Shown here one piece after another: positions 9,616-18,704 of a DNA stretch of 64,000 nucleotides. Origin of the DNA: Variovorax atrisoli 110B (GTDB taxonomy: Bacteria; Pseudomonadota; Gammaproteobacteria; Burkholderiales; Burkholderiaceae_C); contig NZ_KB907457.1 in NCBI RefSeq assembly GCF_000382045.1, forward strand, positions 248,001 to 312,000, read 5' to 3'. The notes below the pieces were generated by a model that saw only the letters and a list, made by a program, of their open reading frames with translations, was not told the origin of the DNA and did no database searches. The number at the start of each line of letters is the position of its first letter. The first letter of the stretch is position 1. The position numbers and the translations under genes are program-made.

Positions 9616-10422
9616 ATGCCCAAAGGTGTACCGAACCCGGCAGCCATGTATGGCATCTACGCCAGGTCCTGGGGTTTCGAAGTCTCCATCGTCCGCAACG
9701 GCGTCCGCCATCACAGGCTGTTCGGCAAGGCCAGTTACGGCGGCGCGGAACAGGCGCTGCTTCACGCGCAGGACTGGCGCGACCACATCGTGCGCAGCGT
9801 GCCGCCGCTGCCGCGCAGTGCGCGGGCCGAGAAACCCCGCGCCAACAACAGCACCGGCGTGACCGGCGTGTTCCACCACCTCGCGCCCAGCGGCCGGGTG
9901 CGCGCCTGGATGGCCAAGACCTACATCGCGCCCGACGAGATTCTGCGCACCGATTTCTCCGTCGCCGAGCTGGGCGACGACGCGCAGGCGCTCGCGATCC
10001 AGGAGCGCGCACAGCAGCTCAAGCGCATGACCGGGCTGGCGCGCATCCACCCGGCCGAGGAGGCGATCCGCATGGGGCTGTCAGCCCACCCTGCCGGGCC
10101 GCGCGAACCCAAGCGCTCGAAGTCGGAGATCACCCGGCGCAACAACACCAGCGGCGTGAGCGGCGTGCATTTCAAGGCGCCCAACCCCAGCCACCCTGGC
10201 TACTGGCTCGCCATCACCTACACCGCCGGCAAGGGCAGCGTGAGCAAGGCCTTCTCGGTGAAGACGTACGGCGCCGAGGCGGCGAAGAACATGGCCATCG
10301 CCGAACGCGCGAACCAGCTCGCCCTGAAGCAGCTTGCGGCCGGGGAAGAAGAACGACATCAGAGAGGAAAAGCCGAGGCCGGCGTCCGCGCGACGACCGG
10401 CACGAGGCGGAACAACGGATGA
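9616..10422 (+). CDS. Triple AP2-like repeat protein, copy 2
   Basis: 268 residues, colinear with the preceding gene from MPKG through the third repeat, with almost no gaps; the tails differ (here a basic, low-complexity end). The start ATG at 9616 begins with the same 11 bases as copy 1 (ATGCCCAAAGG). The frame is open far upstream but that part shows no family similarity. Three AP2-like blocks are again visible, the last (NNTSGVSGVHFKAPNP) almost identical between copies. A tandem duplication is clear; the 254-base spacer does not resemble the region upstream of copy 1. Confidence 0.75.
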   Translation: MPKGVPNPAAMYGIYARSWGFEVSIVRNGVRHHRLFGKASYGGAEQALLHAQDWRDHIVRSVPPLPRSARAEKPRANNSTGVTGVFHHLAPSGRVRAWMAKTYIAPDEILRTDFSVAELGDDAQALAIQERAQQLKRMTGLARIHPAEEAIRMGLSAHPAGPREPKRSKSEITRRNNTSGVSGVHFKAPNPSHPGYWLAITYTAGKGSVSKAFSVKTYGAEAAKNMAIAERANQLALKQLAAGEEERHQRGKAEAGVRATTGTRRNNG

Positions 10423-10495
10423 GTCCATTGCAAGGAAGAGACCTCGCGCGCGCCGCGAGGCCAGGGGAAGGCCGCCCGCGCGGAGCGGCCCGCCC

Positions 10496-10873
10496 ATGAA
10501 TCACAAGCACCTGCACCAGCTGCTGCGCGTCGCGTCGCACCTGATGGACCAGGCCGCGGCGGAAGTGCGCAGCACCGATCTCGGACCCGTGGACGAGAAC
10601 ATCCAGCGCATCGGCCGCGCGCTGATCGAGGTGATCGAGGTGCAGCGGCAGCTCTACGCCGCGCAGCCCGAGCTGCAGCCCAGGTCGCTGGCAGCCGACT
10701 CGCGCGAGAGCGATGCCAACCTGCTCTTCACCCAGTACACGATGGAGGCGCTGGAGCTGGAGGACGCGGGCAACCCCGAGGCCGCGCGCGAGAAGTACAC
10801 GCAGTTCATCGGGCTGTCGCCCTCCTACCCCCACCGCGAGATCGCTCGGGCGCAGATCAGGCGGCTGTCCTGA
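10496..10873 (+). CDS. Hypothetical protein
   Basis: 125-residue protein of unknown function, predicted mostly helical and acidic (EVIEVQRQLYAAQPELQ, ALELEDAGNPEAAREKYTQFIGL). The last 50 residues have a TPR-like look (A..LE..GN...A...Y...I...P), so a single TPR hairpin is possible. The start is the ATG at 10496, where helical sequence begins; upstream in-frame sequence is Arg/Pro-rich and looks non-coding. It follows the AP2-like pair by 73 bases, which include a perfect 7-bp hairpin (10442-10460) with no U-run. Confidence 0.6.
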   Translation: MNHKHLHQLLRVASHLMDQAAAEVRSTDLGPVDENIQRIGRALIEVIEVQRQLYAAQPELQPRSLAADSRESDANLLFTQYTMEALELEDAGNPEAAREKYTQFIGLSPSYPHREIARAQIRRLS

Positions 10874-10894
10874 GCGTGCCCGGAGAACCGGGCC

Positions 10895-12043
10895 TCACAG
10901 GGCCCGGGCGATCACCTCCTTCATGATCTCGTTGGTGCCGCCGTAAATGCGCTGCACCCGGGCATCGGCGTACATGCGCGCCACCATGTATTCGTTCATG
11001 AAGCCGTAGCCGCCGAAGAGCTGCAGGCACTCGTCGATCACGCGGCCCTGCGCCTCCGAGCCCCAGAGCTTGGCCATGGAGGCGGTGGCGGTGTCGAGCC
11101 TGCCGGCCACCAGGTCCTCGATGCAGCGGTCGATGAAGGCGCGGCCCACCTTGATCTGCGTGGCGATCTCGGCGAGCTTGAACTTCGTGTTCTGGAACTC
11201 GGCGACGGGCTTGCCGAAGGCCTTGCGGTCGCGCACGTAGTCGAGCGTGGCCTGGTAGGCGCCCTCCATGGTGGCCAGCGCGCTCAGGCCGATGATGGTG
11301 CGCTCATAGGGCAGGTCGCTCATGAGCTGGAAGAAACCCTGACCCTCCACGCCGCCGAGCAGCGCGTCGGCGCCCACGCGCACGTCGTCGAAGAAGAGCT
11401 CGGAGGTGTCCTGCGCCTTCATGCCGATCTTGTCGAGCACGCGGCCCACGCGGAAGCCCTTGCAGCCCTCGGTCTCCACGATGAGGATCGAGGTGCCCTT
11501 GGCACCCTGGGTCGGGTCGGTCTTGCACACCACCAGCACCACGCCGGCCAGGAAGCCGTTGGTGATGAAGGTCTTGGAGCCGTTGACGACGTAGCCGCCT
11601 TCCTTCTTCTCGGCGCGGGTGCGCACGCCCTGCAGGTCGGAGCCCGCGCCCGGCTCGGTCATGGCGACGGCGCCGACCAACTCGCCGCGCGCCATGCGCG
11701 GCAGGTAGTGGCGCTTCTGCGCCTCGGTGCCGTGGTTGAGGAAGTAGTGCGCCACGATGCTGTGCACCGAGGTCGCCATGCCGGTCAGCGCACGGCGCGA
11801 CATCTCCTCGTAGAAAACGGCCTCGTGGCGGAAGTCGCCGCCGGCGCCGCCGTACTCCTCGGGAATGTCGGCGCACAGCAGGCCGAGCGCACCGGCCTTG
11901 CGCCACACCTCGTGGCCCACGTGGCCGCGCTTGCGGGCCTCCTCGTCGTGCGGCAGCACTTCGGTCTCGATGAATCGCACCACGTTGTCGCGGTACAGCT
12001 CCAGGTCTTCGTCGCTCCAGGAGCGGCGGAAATCGATGGCCAT
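10895..12043 (-). CDS. Acyl-CoA dehydrogenase
   Basis: 382-residue flavoenzyme with typical landmarks: VAMTEPGAGSDLQGV (FAD/substrate loop), the C-terminal QLFGGYGFMNEY and YGGTNEIMKEV. The position before the GT of the C-terminal loop is Gly, so the catalytic Glu is expected in helix G, where LPYERTI provides it as in long-chain and isovaleryl enzymes. It introduces the alpha-beta double bond into an acyl-CoA, passing electrons to ETF. It is the last gene of the minus-strand acyl-CoA operon, 43 bases after the ligase. Confidence 0.92.
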   Translation of the reverse strand: MAIDFRRSWSDEDLELYRDNVVRFIETEVLPHDEEARKRGHVGHEVWRKAGALGLLCADIPEEYGGAGGDFRHEAVFYEEMSRRALTGMATSVHSIVAHYFLNHGTEAQKRHYLPRMARGELVGAVAMTEPGAGSDLQGVRTRAEKKEGGYVVNGSKTFITNGFLAGVVLVVCKTDPTQGAKGTSILIVETEGCKGFRVGRVLDKIGMKAQDTSELFFDDVRVGADALLGGVEGQGFFQLMSDLPYERTIIGLSALATMEGAYQATLDYVRDRKAFGKPVAEFQNTKFKLAEIATQIKVGRAFIDRCIEDLVAGRLDTATASMAKLWGSEAQGRVIDECLQLFGGYGFMNEYMVARMYADARVQRIYGGTNEIMKEVIARAL

Positions 12044-12086
12044 GTTGTCTTCCTTTGCTTTCCTTGTTTCTGCCGGATCCCGCGGC

Positions 12087-13646
12087 TCAGCCCACGCGCC
12101 GTTGCCTGCCGGCCCAGAAGGGCTCGCGCAGCTGGAACTTCTGCAGCTTGCCGGCCGCCGACAGCGGCAGCGCGTCGCGGAACTCCACGCTGCGCGGGCA
12201 CTTGTAGTTCGCGATGTGCTCGCGGCAGTGGGCGATGACGGCCTCGGCCTCCAGCGCCATGCCCTCGCGCCGCACGATCGCCGCGTGCACGCGCTCGCCC
12301 CACTGGTCGTCCGGCACGCCGATCACCGCGGACATCAGCACCTGCGGCATCTTCGCGATGGCGTTCTCGACCTCGGCCGAATACACGTTCTCGCCGCCGC
12401 TGACGATCATGTCCTTCATGCGGTCGACCACGTAGACGAAGCCTTCGTCGTCCATGTAGCCGCCGTCGCCGGTGTGCATCCATCCGCCGCGCAGCGCGGC
12501 CTCGGTCTGCTCGGGCTTGTTCCAGTAGCCCTTCATGACCATGGGGCCGCGCGCGACGATCTCGCCGACCTGGCCGGGCGGCAGCTCGTTGTCTTCGCCG
12601 TCGACGATGCGTACTTCGGCGATGGGCACCGGCGTGCCGGCGGAGCGCAGCAGCCGGTAGCGATCGGGGCCGGGCAGGTGGCAATGGGGCGACAGCGCCG
12701 TGACCACGGGCGACAGCTCCGTCATGCCGTAGACCTGCGCGAAGGCGGCGCCCGGAACGGCGCGCATCGCCTGGTCGAGCAGCGCGGCGTCGATGGGCGC
12801 CGCGCCGTAGAACAGCAGCCGCAGGCTAGACAGGTCGAACTCCGCGAAGCGCGGATGCTCGATCACGCGCTTGATCATGGTCGGCACCATGAACATCTCG
12901 GTGATGCGCGCGGACTGCACCGCCTGCAGCACGGCCAGCTCGTCGAACATCGGCAGCACGTGCGTGGGCGTGAGCCGCAGCATGTTCTGGATGGTGGCGC
13001 CGCAGCCGGCCACGTGGAACATGGGCGCGGCGACGAGGGCCACCGCGTTCTGCGCATCGCGCGGCAGCGCCGCCACGGTGCTCAGCGCGTTGATGCACAG
13101 GTTGCCGTGCGTGAGCATCACGCCCTTGGGCTGCCCGGTGGTGCCGCCGGTGTACATGATGGCCGCGAGTTCGTCGGGCGCATGCGGCGCATCTTCGATG
13201 GGCTGCGCCTCGCCCAGCAGCGCCTCGTAGCCCACCATGCCCTCGGGCACCGCGCCGTCGCCGCAATAGACCACGGTGCGCAGCGAGGCCGAGAGCTGCC
13301 GCAGCGCCGGCACCATCGGCACGAACAGGTCGTCCACCAGCAGGATGCGGGTGTCGCAGTCGTCCAGCGAATAGGCGACCTCCTTCGGGTTCCAGCGGAT
13401 GTTGACCGGATTGATCACGCCGCCGCCCCACCAGGTGCCGAAGAAGTATTCGACGAAGCGGTGCGAGTTGAGGCTCATCATGCCGACGCGGTCGCCGCTC
13501 GCCATGCCCAGTCGCTTCAGCACCGCGCCCAGGCGCGCGACGCGATCGGCGAGGGTGGCGAAGTCCTGCCGCGTGGCGCCGCAGACGATGGCGGTGCCCT
13601 TCGGCTTCTCGCGCCGGCCCTTGTGCAGGGGTTGGGTGAGGAACAT
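12087..13646 (-). CDS. Long-chain fatty acid-CoA ligase-like (AMP-forming)
   Basis: 519-residue adenylate-forming enzyme. The phosphate-binding loop is YTGGTTGQPKG and the acceptor region YGMTELSP. The hinge region GYMDDEGFVYVVDRMKDMI and the terminal Lys in SAAGKLQKF are present. It activates a carboxylic acid to its CoA thioester through an acyl-adenylate, which would feed the dehydrogenases and racemase encoded around it. Substrate size cannot be deduced. It lies 31 bases downstream of the racemase gene, consistent with one transcript. Confidence 0.9.
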   Translation of the reverse strand: MFLTQPLHKGRREKPKGTAIVCGATRQDFATLADRVARLGAVLKRLGMASGDRVGMMSLNSHRFVEYFFGTWWGGGVINPVNIRWNPKEVAYSLDDCDTRILLVDDLFVPMVPALRQLSASLRTVVYCGDGAVPEGMVGYEALLGEAQPIEDAPHAPDELAAIMYTGGTTGQPKGVMLTHGNLCINALSTVAALPRDAQNAVALVAAPMFHVAGCGATIQNMLRLTPTHVLPMFDELAVLQAVQSARITEMFMVPTMIKRVIEHPRFAEFDLSSLRLLFYGAAPIDAALLDQAMRAVPGAAFAQVYGMTELSPVVTALSPHCHLPGPDRYRLLRSAGTPVPIAEVRIVDGEDNELPPGQVGEIVARGPMVMKGYWNKPEQTEAALRGGWMHTGDGGYMDDEGFVYVVDRMKDMIVSGGENVYSAEVENAIAKMPQVLMSAVIGVPDDQWGERVHAAIVRREGMALEAEAVIAHCREHIANYKCPRSVEFRDALPLSAAGKLQKFQLREPFWAGRQRRVG

Positions 13647-13677
13647 GGGTGGCTGTCTCCGTTCTTGTTTTCTCTGT

Positions 13678-14790
13678 TCAAGCCCCGCACAGCGGCGCGA
13701 TGGCTTCCGCCGCCACGCCCCAGCGGCGCAGCACGGCGGAGCCGTCTTCGCCGGCAGTGGCCTGAGGCACCGTCGGCGCGGTGCGGCTGAATCGCGGCGC
13801 GGGCGCGGGCTGCACCACGCCGCCCAGGTTGGCGAAGGTGCCGCGCGCCACGTTGTGCGGGTGCTCCGGGGCCTCGTCCCAGTCGAGCACGGGCGCGAAG
13901 CAGGCGTCGCTGCCCTCGAGCAGCACGCACCACTCGTCGCGCGTGCGGGTGCGGAACACGTCGGCCATGCGCAGCTTGAGCATCGGCCAGCGGTCGGCGT
14001 CCATCTGCGCGTCGAAGGCGGTGTCGTCGGCGATGCCGCAGCGCTCGCGCAAGAGCGCGTAGAACTGCGGCTCGATGGCGCCCACGGCCACGTACTTGCC
14101 GTCGGCGCAGGCGTAGGTGTCGTAGAAGTGTGCGCCGCCGTCGAGCATGTTCTCGCCGCGCTGGCTGCTCCACTGTCCGGCCGACCTGAAGCCGTACATC
14201 ATGGCCGACAGCAGCGCCGCGCCGTCGGTCATGGCGGCATCGACCACCTGGCCCTGGCCCGAGCCCTTGGCCTCGTGCAGCGCGGCGAGGATGCCGAATG
14301 CCAGCAGCATCGCGCCGCCGCCGAAGTCGCCCACGTAGTTCAGCGGCGGCACCGGCGGCTCGCCCGCGCGGCCGATGGCGTGCAGCGCGCCGCTGATGGC
14401 GATGTAGTTGATGTCGTGCCCCGCCGCATGCGCAAGCGGCCCGTGCTGGCCCCAGCCGGTCATGCGGCCGTAAACCAGCCGCGGGTTGCGCGCGTGGCAT
14501 TCGGCGGGGCCGAGGCCCAGGCGCTCCATCACGCCGGGGCGGAAGCCCTCGATGAGCACGTCGGCCCTGGCGATGGCGTCGAGCACCGATTGCGCGGCGC
14601 CCTCCGCGCGCAGGTCGACCTGCAGCGTGCTGCGCCCGCGCGCGAGGATGTCGTGCGGCGCGGTGCGCGTGCCGGGGCGCTCGATGCGGATCACCTCCGC
14701 GCCCATGTCGGCGAACAGCATCGCGCAGAACGGGCCGGGGCCGATGCCCGCCATCTCGATCACCCGAAGGCCTTGCAGTGGACCTGCCAT
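13678..14790 (-). CDS. Alpha-methylacyl-CoA racemase (CaiB/BaiF family)
   Basis: 370-residue family III CoA-transferase fold. Features specific to alpha-methylacyl-CoA racemase are seen: GHDINYIAISG (catalytic His), GQVVDAAMTDG (catalytic Asp) and ENMLDGGAHFYDTY. The racemase converts (2R)- to (2S)-methylacyl-CoA so that acyl-CoA dehydrogenases can act. Its place among three such dehydrogenases and a ligase points to degradation of methyl-branched chains, such as isoprenoid acids or sterol side chains. The specific substrate is an inference. Confidence 0.88.
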   Translation of the reverse strand: MAGPLQGLRVIEMAGIGPGPFCAMLFADMGAEVIRIERPGTRTAPHDILARGRSTLQVDLRAEGAAQSVLDAIARADVLIEGFRPGVMERLGLGPAECHARNPRLVYGRMTGWGQHGPLAHAAGHDINYIAISGALHAIGRAGEPPVPPLNYVGDFGGGAMLLAFGILAALHEAKGSGQGQVVDAAMTDGAALLSAMMYGFRSAGQWSSQRGENMLDGGAHFYDTYACADGKYVAVGAIEPQFYALLRERCGIADDTAFDAQMDADRWPMLKLRMADVFRTRTRDEWCVLLEGSDACFAPVLDWDEAPEHPHNVARGTFANLGGVVQPAPAPRFSRTAPTVPQATAGEDGSAVLRRWGVAAEAIAPLCGA

Positions 14791-14863
14791 GGTCTGTCTC
14801 CTGTGTGTGGAGGCATCTTGGCGCCGCCCCCCTGGCGCCGCATCGTCGAAAGCGACGAAAGCG

Positions 14864-16006
14864 CTACGCCAGCGCCGCCACGGCGCGCAGCTTCGCGACG
14901 CGGCGCAGGTGCCACGAAGGCGGTCCGAACTGGCCCTCGATGAGCGTGGCGCGGCGCACGTAGTGGCCCACTGCCAGCTCTTCGGTCATGCCCATGCCGC
15001 CATGCAGCTGCACCGCACCCTGCCCGACCGCCCTGCAGGCCCTGGCGGCGGCCACCTTGGCGGACGAGACGGCGCGTGCGCGTTCGCCGGGCGAGGCGCC
15101 GTCGATGGCTTCGCCGACGCTGGCCGTGAGCGCCGCGGCCTGTTCCAGCGCCATGTGCATGTCGGCCAGCCGGTGCTGAAGCACCTGGAAGCTCGCGATC
15201 GGCACGCCGAACTGCTTGCGCTGCCGCACGTAGTCGAGCGTGTCGCGCATCAGGCGGCGCATGACGCCGACCGATTCGGCGCACACGGCGAGCGCGGCCT
15301 CGTCGAGCGCCCGTTCGATCTGCGGCAGCGCGCCGCCCTCCTCGCCCAGCAATGCGTCGGCCGGCAGGCGCAGGTCGTCGAATGCGATCTCCGCCGCACG
15401 GCCGCCGTCGCGCGTCGGGTAGGCACGCAGGCGCAGGCCGGGCGTGTTCTTCGGAACGACGAAGAGCGAGAGACCGGCGCCGCCTCGCGCGCTCACGAGC
15501 AGGTGGCTGGCCCATGGCGCGGCGTGCACCACGGCCTTGCGTCCGTTCAGGCGGAAGGAGCCGTCGGCATCGCGCACGGCTTCGGTCCGCACATCGGCGC
15601 GGTCGTGCCGGCTCTGCGGCTCGCCATGGGCGAATGCGAGCACGGCCTCGCCCGCGACCGTGCGAGCGAGCAGCGCATCGGCCTGCACGCCCGGGTTGCG
15701 CTGCAGCAGCCCGGCGCCGATGACCATGGTCGACAGGTAGGGCTCGGCGGCGAGTGCGCCGCCCAGCGTTTCCATCACGGCGAGATGCGCGGGCATGCCG
15801 CCGCCGAGGCCGCCCTGCGATTCGGGCAGCGCAGCGCCCAGCAGGCCGAGTTCGCCGGCAAGGCCCTGCCAGAAGGGCGGCGGCGCGTCGTCGGCCTTGC
15901 GCAGCGCATACAGGCGCTGCTCGAAGCCGTGGTTGTCGTCGAGGTAGCGCGCGAGGCTGTCGCGCAGCATCGCCAGGGTGTCGTCGCGTTCGGTGGTGGC
16001 GTTCAT
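14864..16006 (-). CDS. Acyl-CoA dehydrogenase, small-subunit type
   Basis: 380 residues, resembling the small subunits (PimD-like) of heteromeric acyl-CoA dehydrogenases. It retains LHGGMGMTEEL near the C-terminus, but the helix-G ER motif that supplies the catalytic Glu in its partner is not seen; the region reads LDEAALAVCAESVG. The canonical YGGT-E loop is also missing. It starts 10 bases after the partner's stop, so translational coupling is likely. Inference: a non-catalytic or half-site subunit in an alpha2beta2 enzyme with the 16017-17213 product. Confidence 0.85.
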   Translation of the reverse strand: MNATTERDDTLAMLRDSLARYLDDNHGFEQRLYALRKADDAPPPFWQGLAGELGLLGAALPESQGGLGGGMPAHLAVMETLGGALAAEPYLSTMVIGAGLLQRNPGVQADALLARTVAGEAVLAFAHGEPQSRHDRADVRTEAVRDADGSFRLNGRKAVVHAAPWASHLLVSARGGAGLSLFVVPKNTPGLRLRAYPTRDGGRAAEIAFDDLRLPADALLGEEGGALPQIERALDEAALAVCAESVGVMRRLMRDTLDYVRQRKQFGVPIASFQVLQHRLADMHMALEQAAALTASVGEAIDGASPGERARAVSSAKVAAARACRAVGQGAVQLHGGMGMTEELAVGHYVRRATLIEGQFGPPSWHLRRVAKLRAVAALA

Positions 16007-16016
16007 GGCACAGCCC

Positions 16017-17213
16017 TCAGTTCGCCAGCAAATGGGCCGCGACGATGTTGCGCTGCACCTCGTTGGACCCCGCGTAGATCGACGCCGCGCGGTCGTTGAG
16101 GTAGGCCGACATCGAGAACACGGCGTCCTCCGGAACGGGCAGTTCGCCTCCCTGCAGCTGGTCGTGCAGCGGAAGGTCGGCGGCTGCGTAGTGGGCGGCG
16201 ATCTCGACGCCGAGCTCGGTCAGCCGCTGGCGCAGTTCGGAGCCCAGCACCTTGCCCATCGAAGGGCGGATGCCGTGCGGCTCGCCGCGGGCCTGGGCGC
16301 GCAGCGATTGCAGCTCGGTGGCCTCGAGCGCGTCGATGGCGCATTCGGCTTCGGCCAGGCGCAGGGCCATGTCGTCGGCCTCCTGCGCGTCGCCCGCCGC
16401 CGCGAAGGCTGCGTCCGCGGCTTGCTGCAGGCGGCGCAGGCGTGCGCGCAGCATCGGCGCCCACGCACCGCCGCGCTCGTGCTGCAGCAGGTACTTGGCG
16501 ATGGCCCAGCCCTGGTTCTCCTCGCCGATGAGCCCTTCGGCCGGCACGCGCACGTCGTCGAAGAACACCTGGTTGAGCTCGTGGTCGCCCGAGATGCTGA
16601 TGATCGGCCGGATGGTGATGCCCGGCTGCGGGATGTCGAAGCACAGGAAGCTGATGCCCTGCTGCGGCTTGCCGCCCGAGGCGGTGCGCACCAGGCAGAA
16701 CATGCGGTTGGCGTACTGGGCGTGGGTGGTCCAGATCTTGGTGCCGTTGATGACGTAGTGGTCTCCATCGCGCACGGCCTTGCACTGAAGCGAGGCCAGG
16801 TCGGAGCCCGACTGCGGCTCGGAGTAGCCCTGGCACCAGTAGTCCTCGCCCGAGCGGATGCCGGGCAGCCAGGCCTTCTTCTGCGCCTCGGTTCCGAAGG
16901 CGATGATCACCGGCGCGACCATGCCCGGGCCCATCGGGGCGCGCGGCGGGGCGTCGGCGGCCGCCAGCTCGGCCGAGAAGATGTAGTGCTGCATCGGCGT
17001 CCAGCCGGTGCCGCCGTGCTCCACCGGCCAGTGCGGCACGCTCCAGCCGCGCCCGGCGAGGATGCGGTGCCAGCGGTTGCCGTATTCATGGTCGCTGAAG
17101 ATGCCGGAGCTGCGCCGGCCGGCGGCGCGAAGCTCGGGCGTCAGCTCGCGCGCGAGGAAGTCTCTGACCTCGTCGCGGAACGCGGCCTCCGCGGTCGTGA
17201 GTGCCCAGGCCAT
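16017..17213 (-). CDS. Acyl-CoA dehydrogenase, large-subunit type
   Basis: 398 residues, resembling the large subunits (PimC-like) of heteromeric acyl-CoA dehydrogenases. It shows YSEPQSGSDLASLQ (flavin loop), QHERGGAW in helix G with the presumed catalytic Glu, and the C-terminal YAGSNEVQRNIVAAHLL. The start is the ATG at 17213 (MAWALTTAEAAFRDEV); upstream in-frame sequence is Arg-rich and unlike the family. First gene of the five-gene minus-strand operon and probably partner of the gene that follows. Confidence 0.9.
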   Translation of the reverse strand: MAWALTTAEAAFRDEVRDFLARELTPELRAAGRRSSGIFSDHEYGNRWHRILAGRGWSVPHWPVEHGGTGWTPMQHYIFSAELAAADAPPRAPMGPGMVAPVIIAFGTEAQKKAWLPGIRSGEDYWCQGYSEPQSGSDLASLQCKAVRDGDHYVINGTKIWTTHAQYANRMFCLVRTASGGKPQQGISFLCFDIPQPGITIRPIISISGDHELNQVFFDDVRVPAEGLIGEENQGWAIAKYLLQHERGGAWAPMLRARLRRLQQAADAAFAAAGDAQEADDMALRLAEAECAIDALEATELQSLRAQARGEPHGIRPSMGKVLGSELRQRLTELGVEIAAHYAAADLPLHDQLQGGELPVPEDAVFSMSAYLNDRAASIYAGSNEVQRNIVAAHLLAN

Positions 17214-17463
17214 GGTGTTCGTCGTCTCCTTCGGGAATGCCCTGGCCGAGTGTGATGCCGTCCGGGCCGGCCGGCATCGTCGGATCGGACGAACGTGGCG
17301 GCGCGACCCATGCATGCACTGCGGAGGCTCACGGATTTCCGTGGAACCTGGTTTGCATGCGGGATAGTCCGATACGGCGGGCCATCGGTTGCTGCTTCAA
17401 TCGTTCGCGGGGAGCTGTTCCGTGCGGCAGAGAAGAAAGAGCCGCCCTCGAAGGAGCACTGCA

Positions 17464-17709
17464 GTGAGCACTGTCATTCCCGGCTTTCCGCACAGCAGCG
17501 TCGAGCGCCTGTGCGACTACGAGCTGCCGGAACAGCCCGGCGCCACGCCTGCCCTCGACCCACCCGATTCCGACGGCCCCGAGAACCTCGCGCTGGCCTG
17601 GTGGCTGTGGATGGACGAGCTGGGCAGGAGCATGCTGAAACACTACGACGCCTGGCGCGAGCAGTTCGACCGGGCGACGAGCACGACCGGGCGCGACCAC
17701 AGAGGCTGA
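17464..17709 (+). CDS. Small hypothetical protein, GTG start
   Basis: 81-residue unrecognised protein. The GTG at 17464 is preferred because an AAGGAG box (17451-17456) sits seven bases upstream; an in-frame ATG is not needed. It is acidic and Pro-rich in the first half (LPEQPGATPALDPPDSDGPE) with an amphipathic Trp-rich helix (ALAWWLWMDELGRSML) in the second. No signal peptide or metal motif. It is convergent with the phosphoesterase gene. Confidence 0.55.
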   Translation: MSTVIPGFPHSSVERLCDYELPEQPGATPALDPPDSDGPENLALAWWLWMDELGRSMLKHYDAWREQFDRATSTTGRDHRG

Positions 17710-17740
17710 GCGCGGCAGCCCTGCCTCTTTTTTCCGCGCT

Positions 17741-18610
17741 TCAGGCGGCGACGGCCTCGCGCTGCGGCGTCGCCTTCGACGGCACGGGCATGTGCCTGGC
17801 CCAGTCGATGATTTCTAGCGTGCCGTCGGCATGCTCGGCCAGCGCCGTGAGGCTCTCGACCCAGTCGCCGTCGTTGCAGTAGAGGATGCCGTCGATGTCG
17901 CGCATCTCGGCGTGGTGGATGTGGCCGCAGACCACGCCCTGCGCGCCGCGCTTGCTGGCCTCGCGCGCCACGGCCACTTCGAAGTCGCCCACGTAGCTCA
18001 CGGCGCGCTTCACCTTGCCCTTGAGGTACTTGGAAAGCGACCAGTAAGGCAGCCCCATGCGCGCGCGCAGCGAATTGAGGTGGCGGTTGAGCTTGAGCGT
18101 GAACTCGTAGAGCGAGTCGCCCACGTAGGCCAGCCACTTGGCGCACTGGATCACGCCGTCGAACAGGTCGCCGTGGATGATCCAGAGCTTGCGGCCGTCG
18201 GCCGTCTCGTGGATCCACTCGTCGGCCACGTCGATGCCGCCGAAGTTGTGGTGCAGGTACTTGCGGGCGAACTCGTCGTGGTTGCCCGGGATGAAGATCA
18301 CGCGCGTGCCCTTGCGCGCCTTGCGCAGCAGCTTCTGGATCACGTCGTTGTGCGCCTGCGGCCAGTACCAGTGCCGCTTGAGCTGCCAGCCGTCGATGAT
18401 GTCGCCGACCAGGAACAGCGTCTCGCACTCTGTGTGCTTGAGGAAATCGAGCAGGGCCCGGGCCTGGCAGCCGGGGGTGCCCAGGTGCAGGTCGGAGATC
18501 CAGAGGGTGCGGAAGTGCAGCGGCGGACGCCCGCGATCGTCGTCCTCCGGGTCGAGTGCCCGGGCCGCGGTGTCGCGCCATGCGCGAAGGAAAGCGTCGT
18601 CGCGTTGCAT
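17741..18610 (-). CDS. Metallophosphoesterase, UDP-2,3-diacylglucosamine hydrolase-like
   Basis: 289-residue calcineurin-like phosphoesterase. Metal motifs in order: SDLHLG, VGDIIDGW, PGNHDE and, near the end, CGHIHHAE; an HGDLFD segment lies between them. This set matches the LpxH-like group (UDP-2,3-diacylglucosamine pyrophosphatase in lipid A synthesis), but bacterial paralogues of this size are often of unknown substrate. The start is the ATG at 18610. It is divergent from the ether-lipid fusion gene, with starts 94 bases apart. Confidence 0.85.
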   Translation of the reverse strand: MQRDDAFLRAWRDTAARALDPEDDDRGRPPLHFRTLWISDLHLGTPGCQARALLDFLKHTECETLFLVGDIIDGWQLKRHWYWPQAHNDVIQKLLRKARKGTRVIFIPGNHDEFARKYLHHNFGGIDVADEWIHETADGRKLWIIHGDLFDGVIQCAKWLAYVGDSLYEFTLKLNRHLNSLRARMGLPYWSLSKYLKGKVKRAVSYVGDFEVAVAREASKRGAQGVVCGHIHHAEMRDIDGILYCNDGDWVESLTALAEHADGTLEIIDWARHMPVPSKATPQREAVAA

Positions 18611-18704
18611 GGCCCGGTAGGCTCCCACCGCCGGGTGACCGTACGATGGCGACCCCGTGACATCCCGGTGACTTGTGGCAGTGCAGCAACGCCACAATCG
18701 CGCG

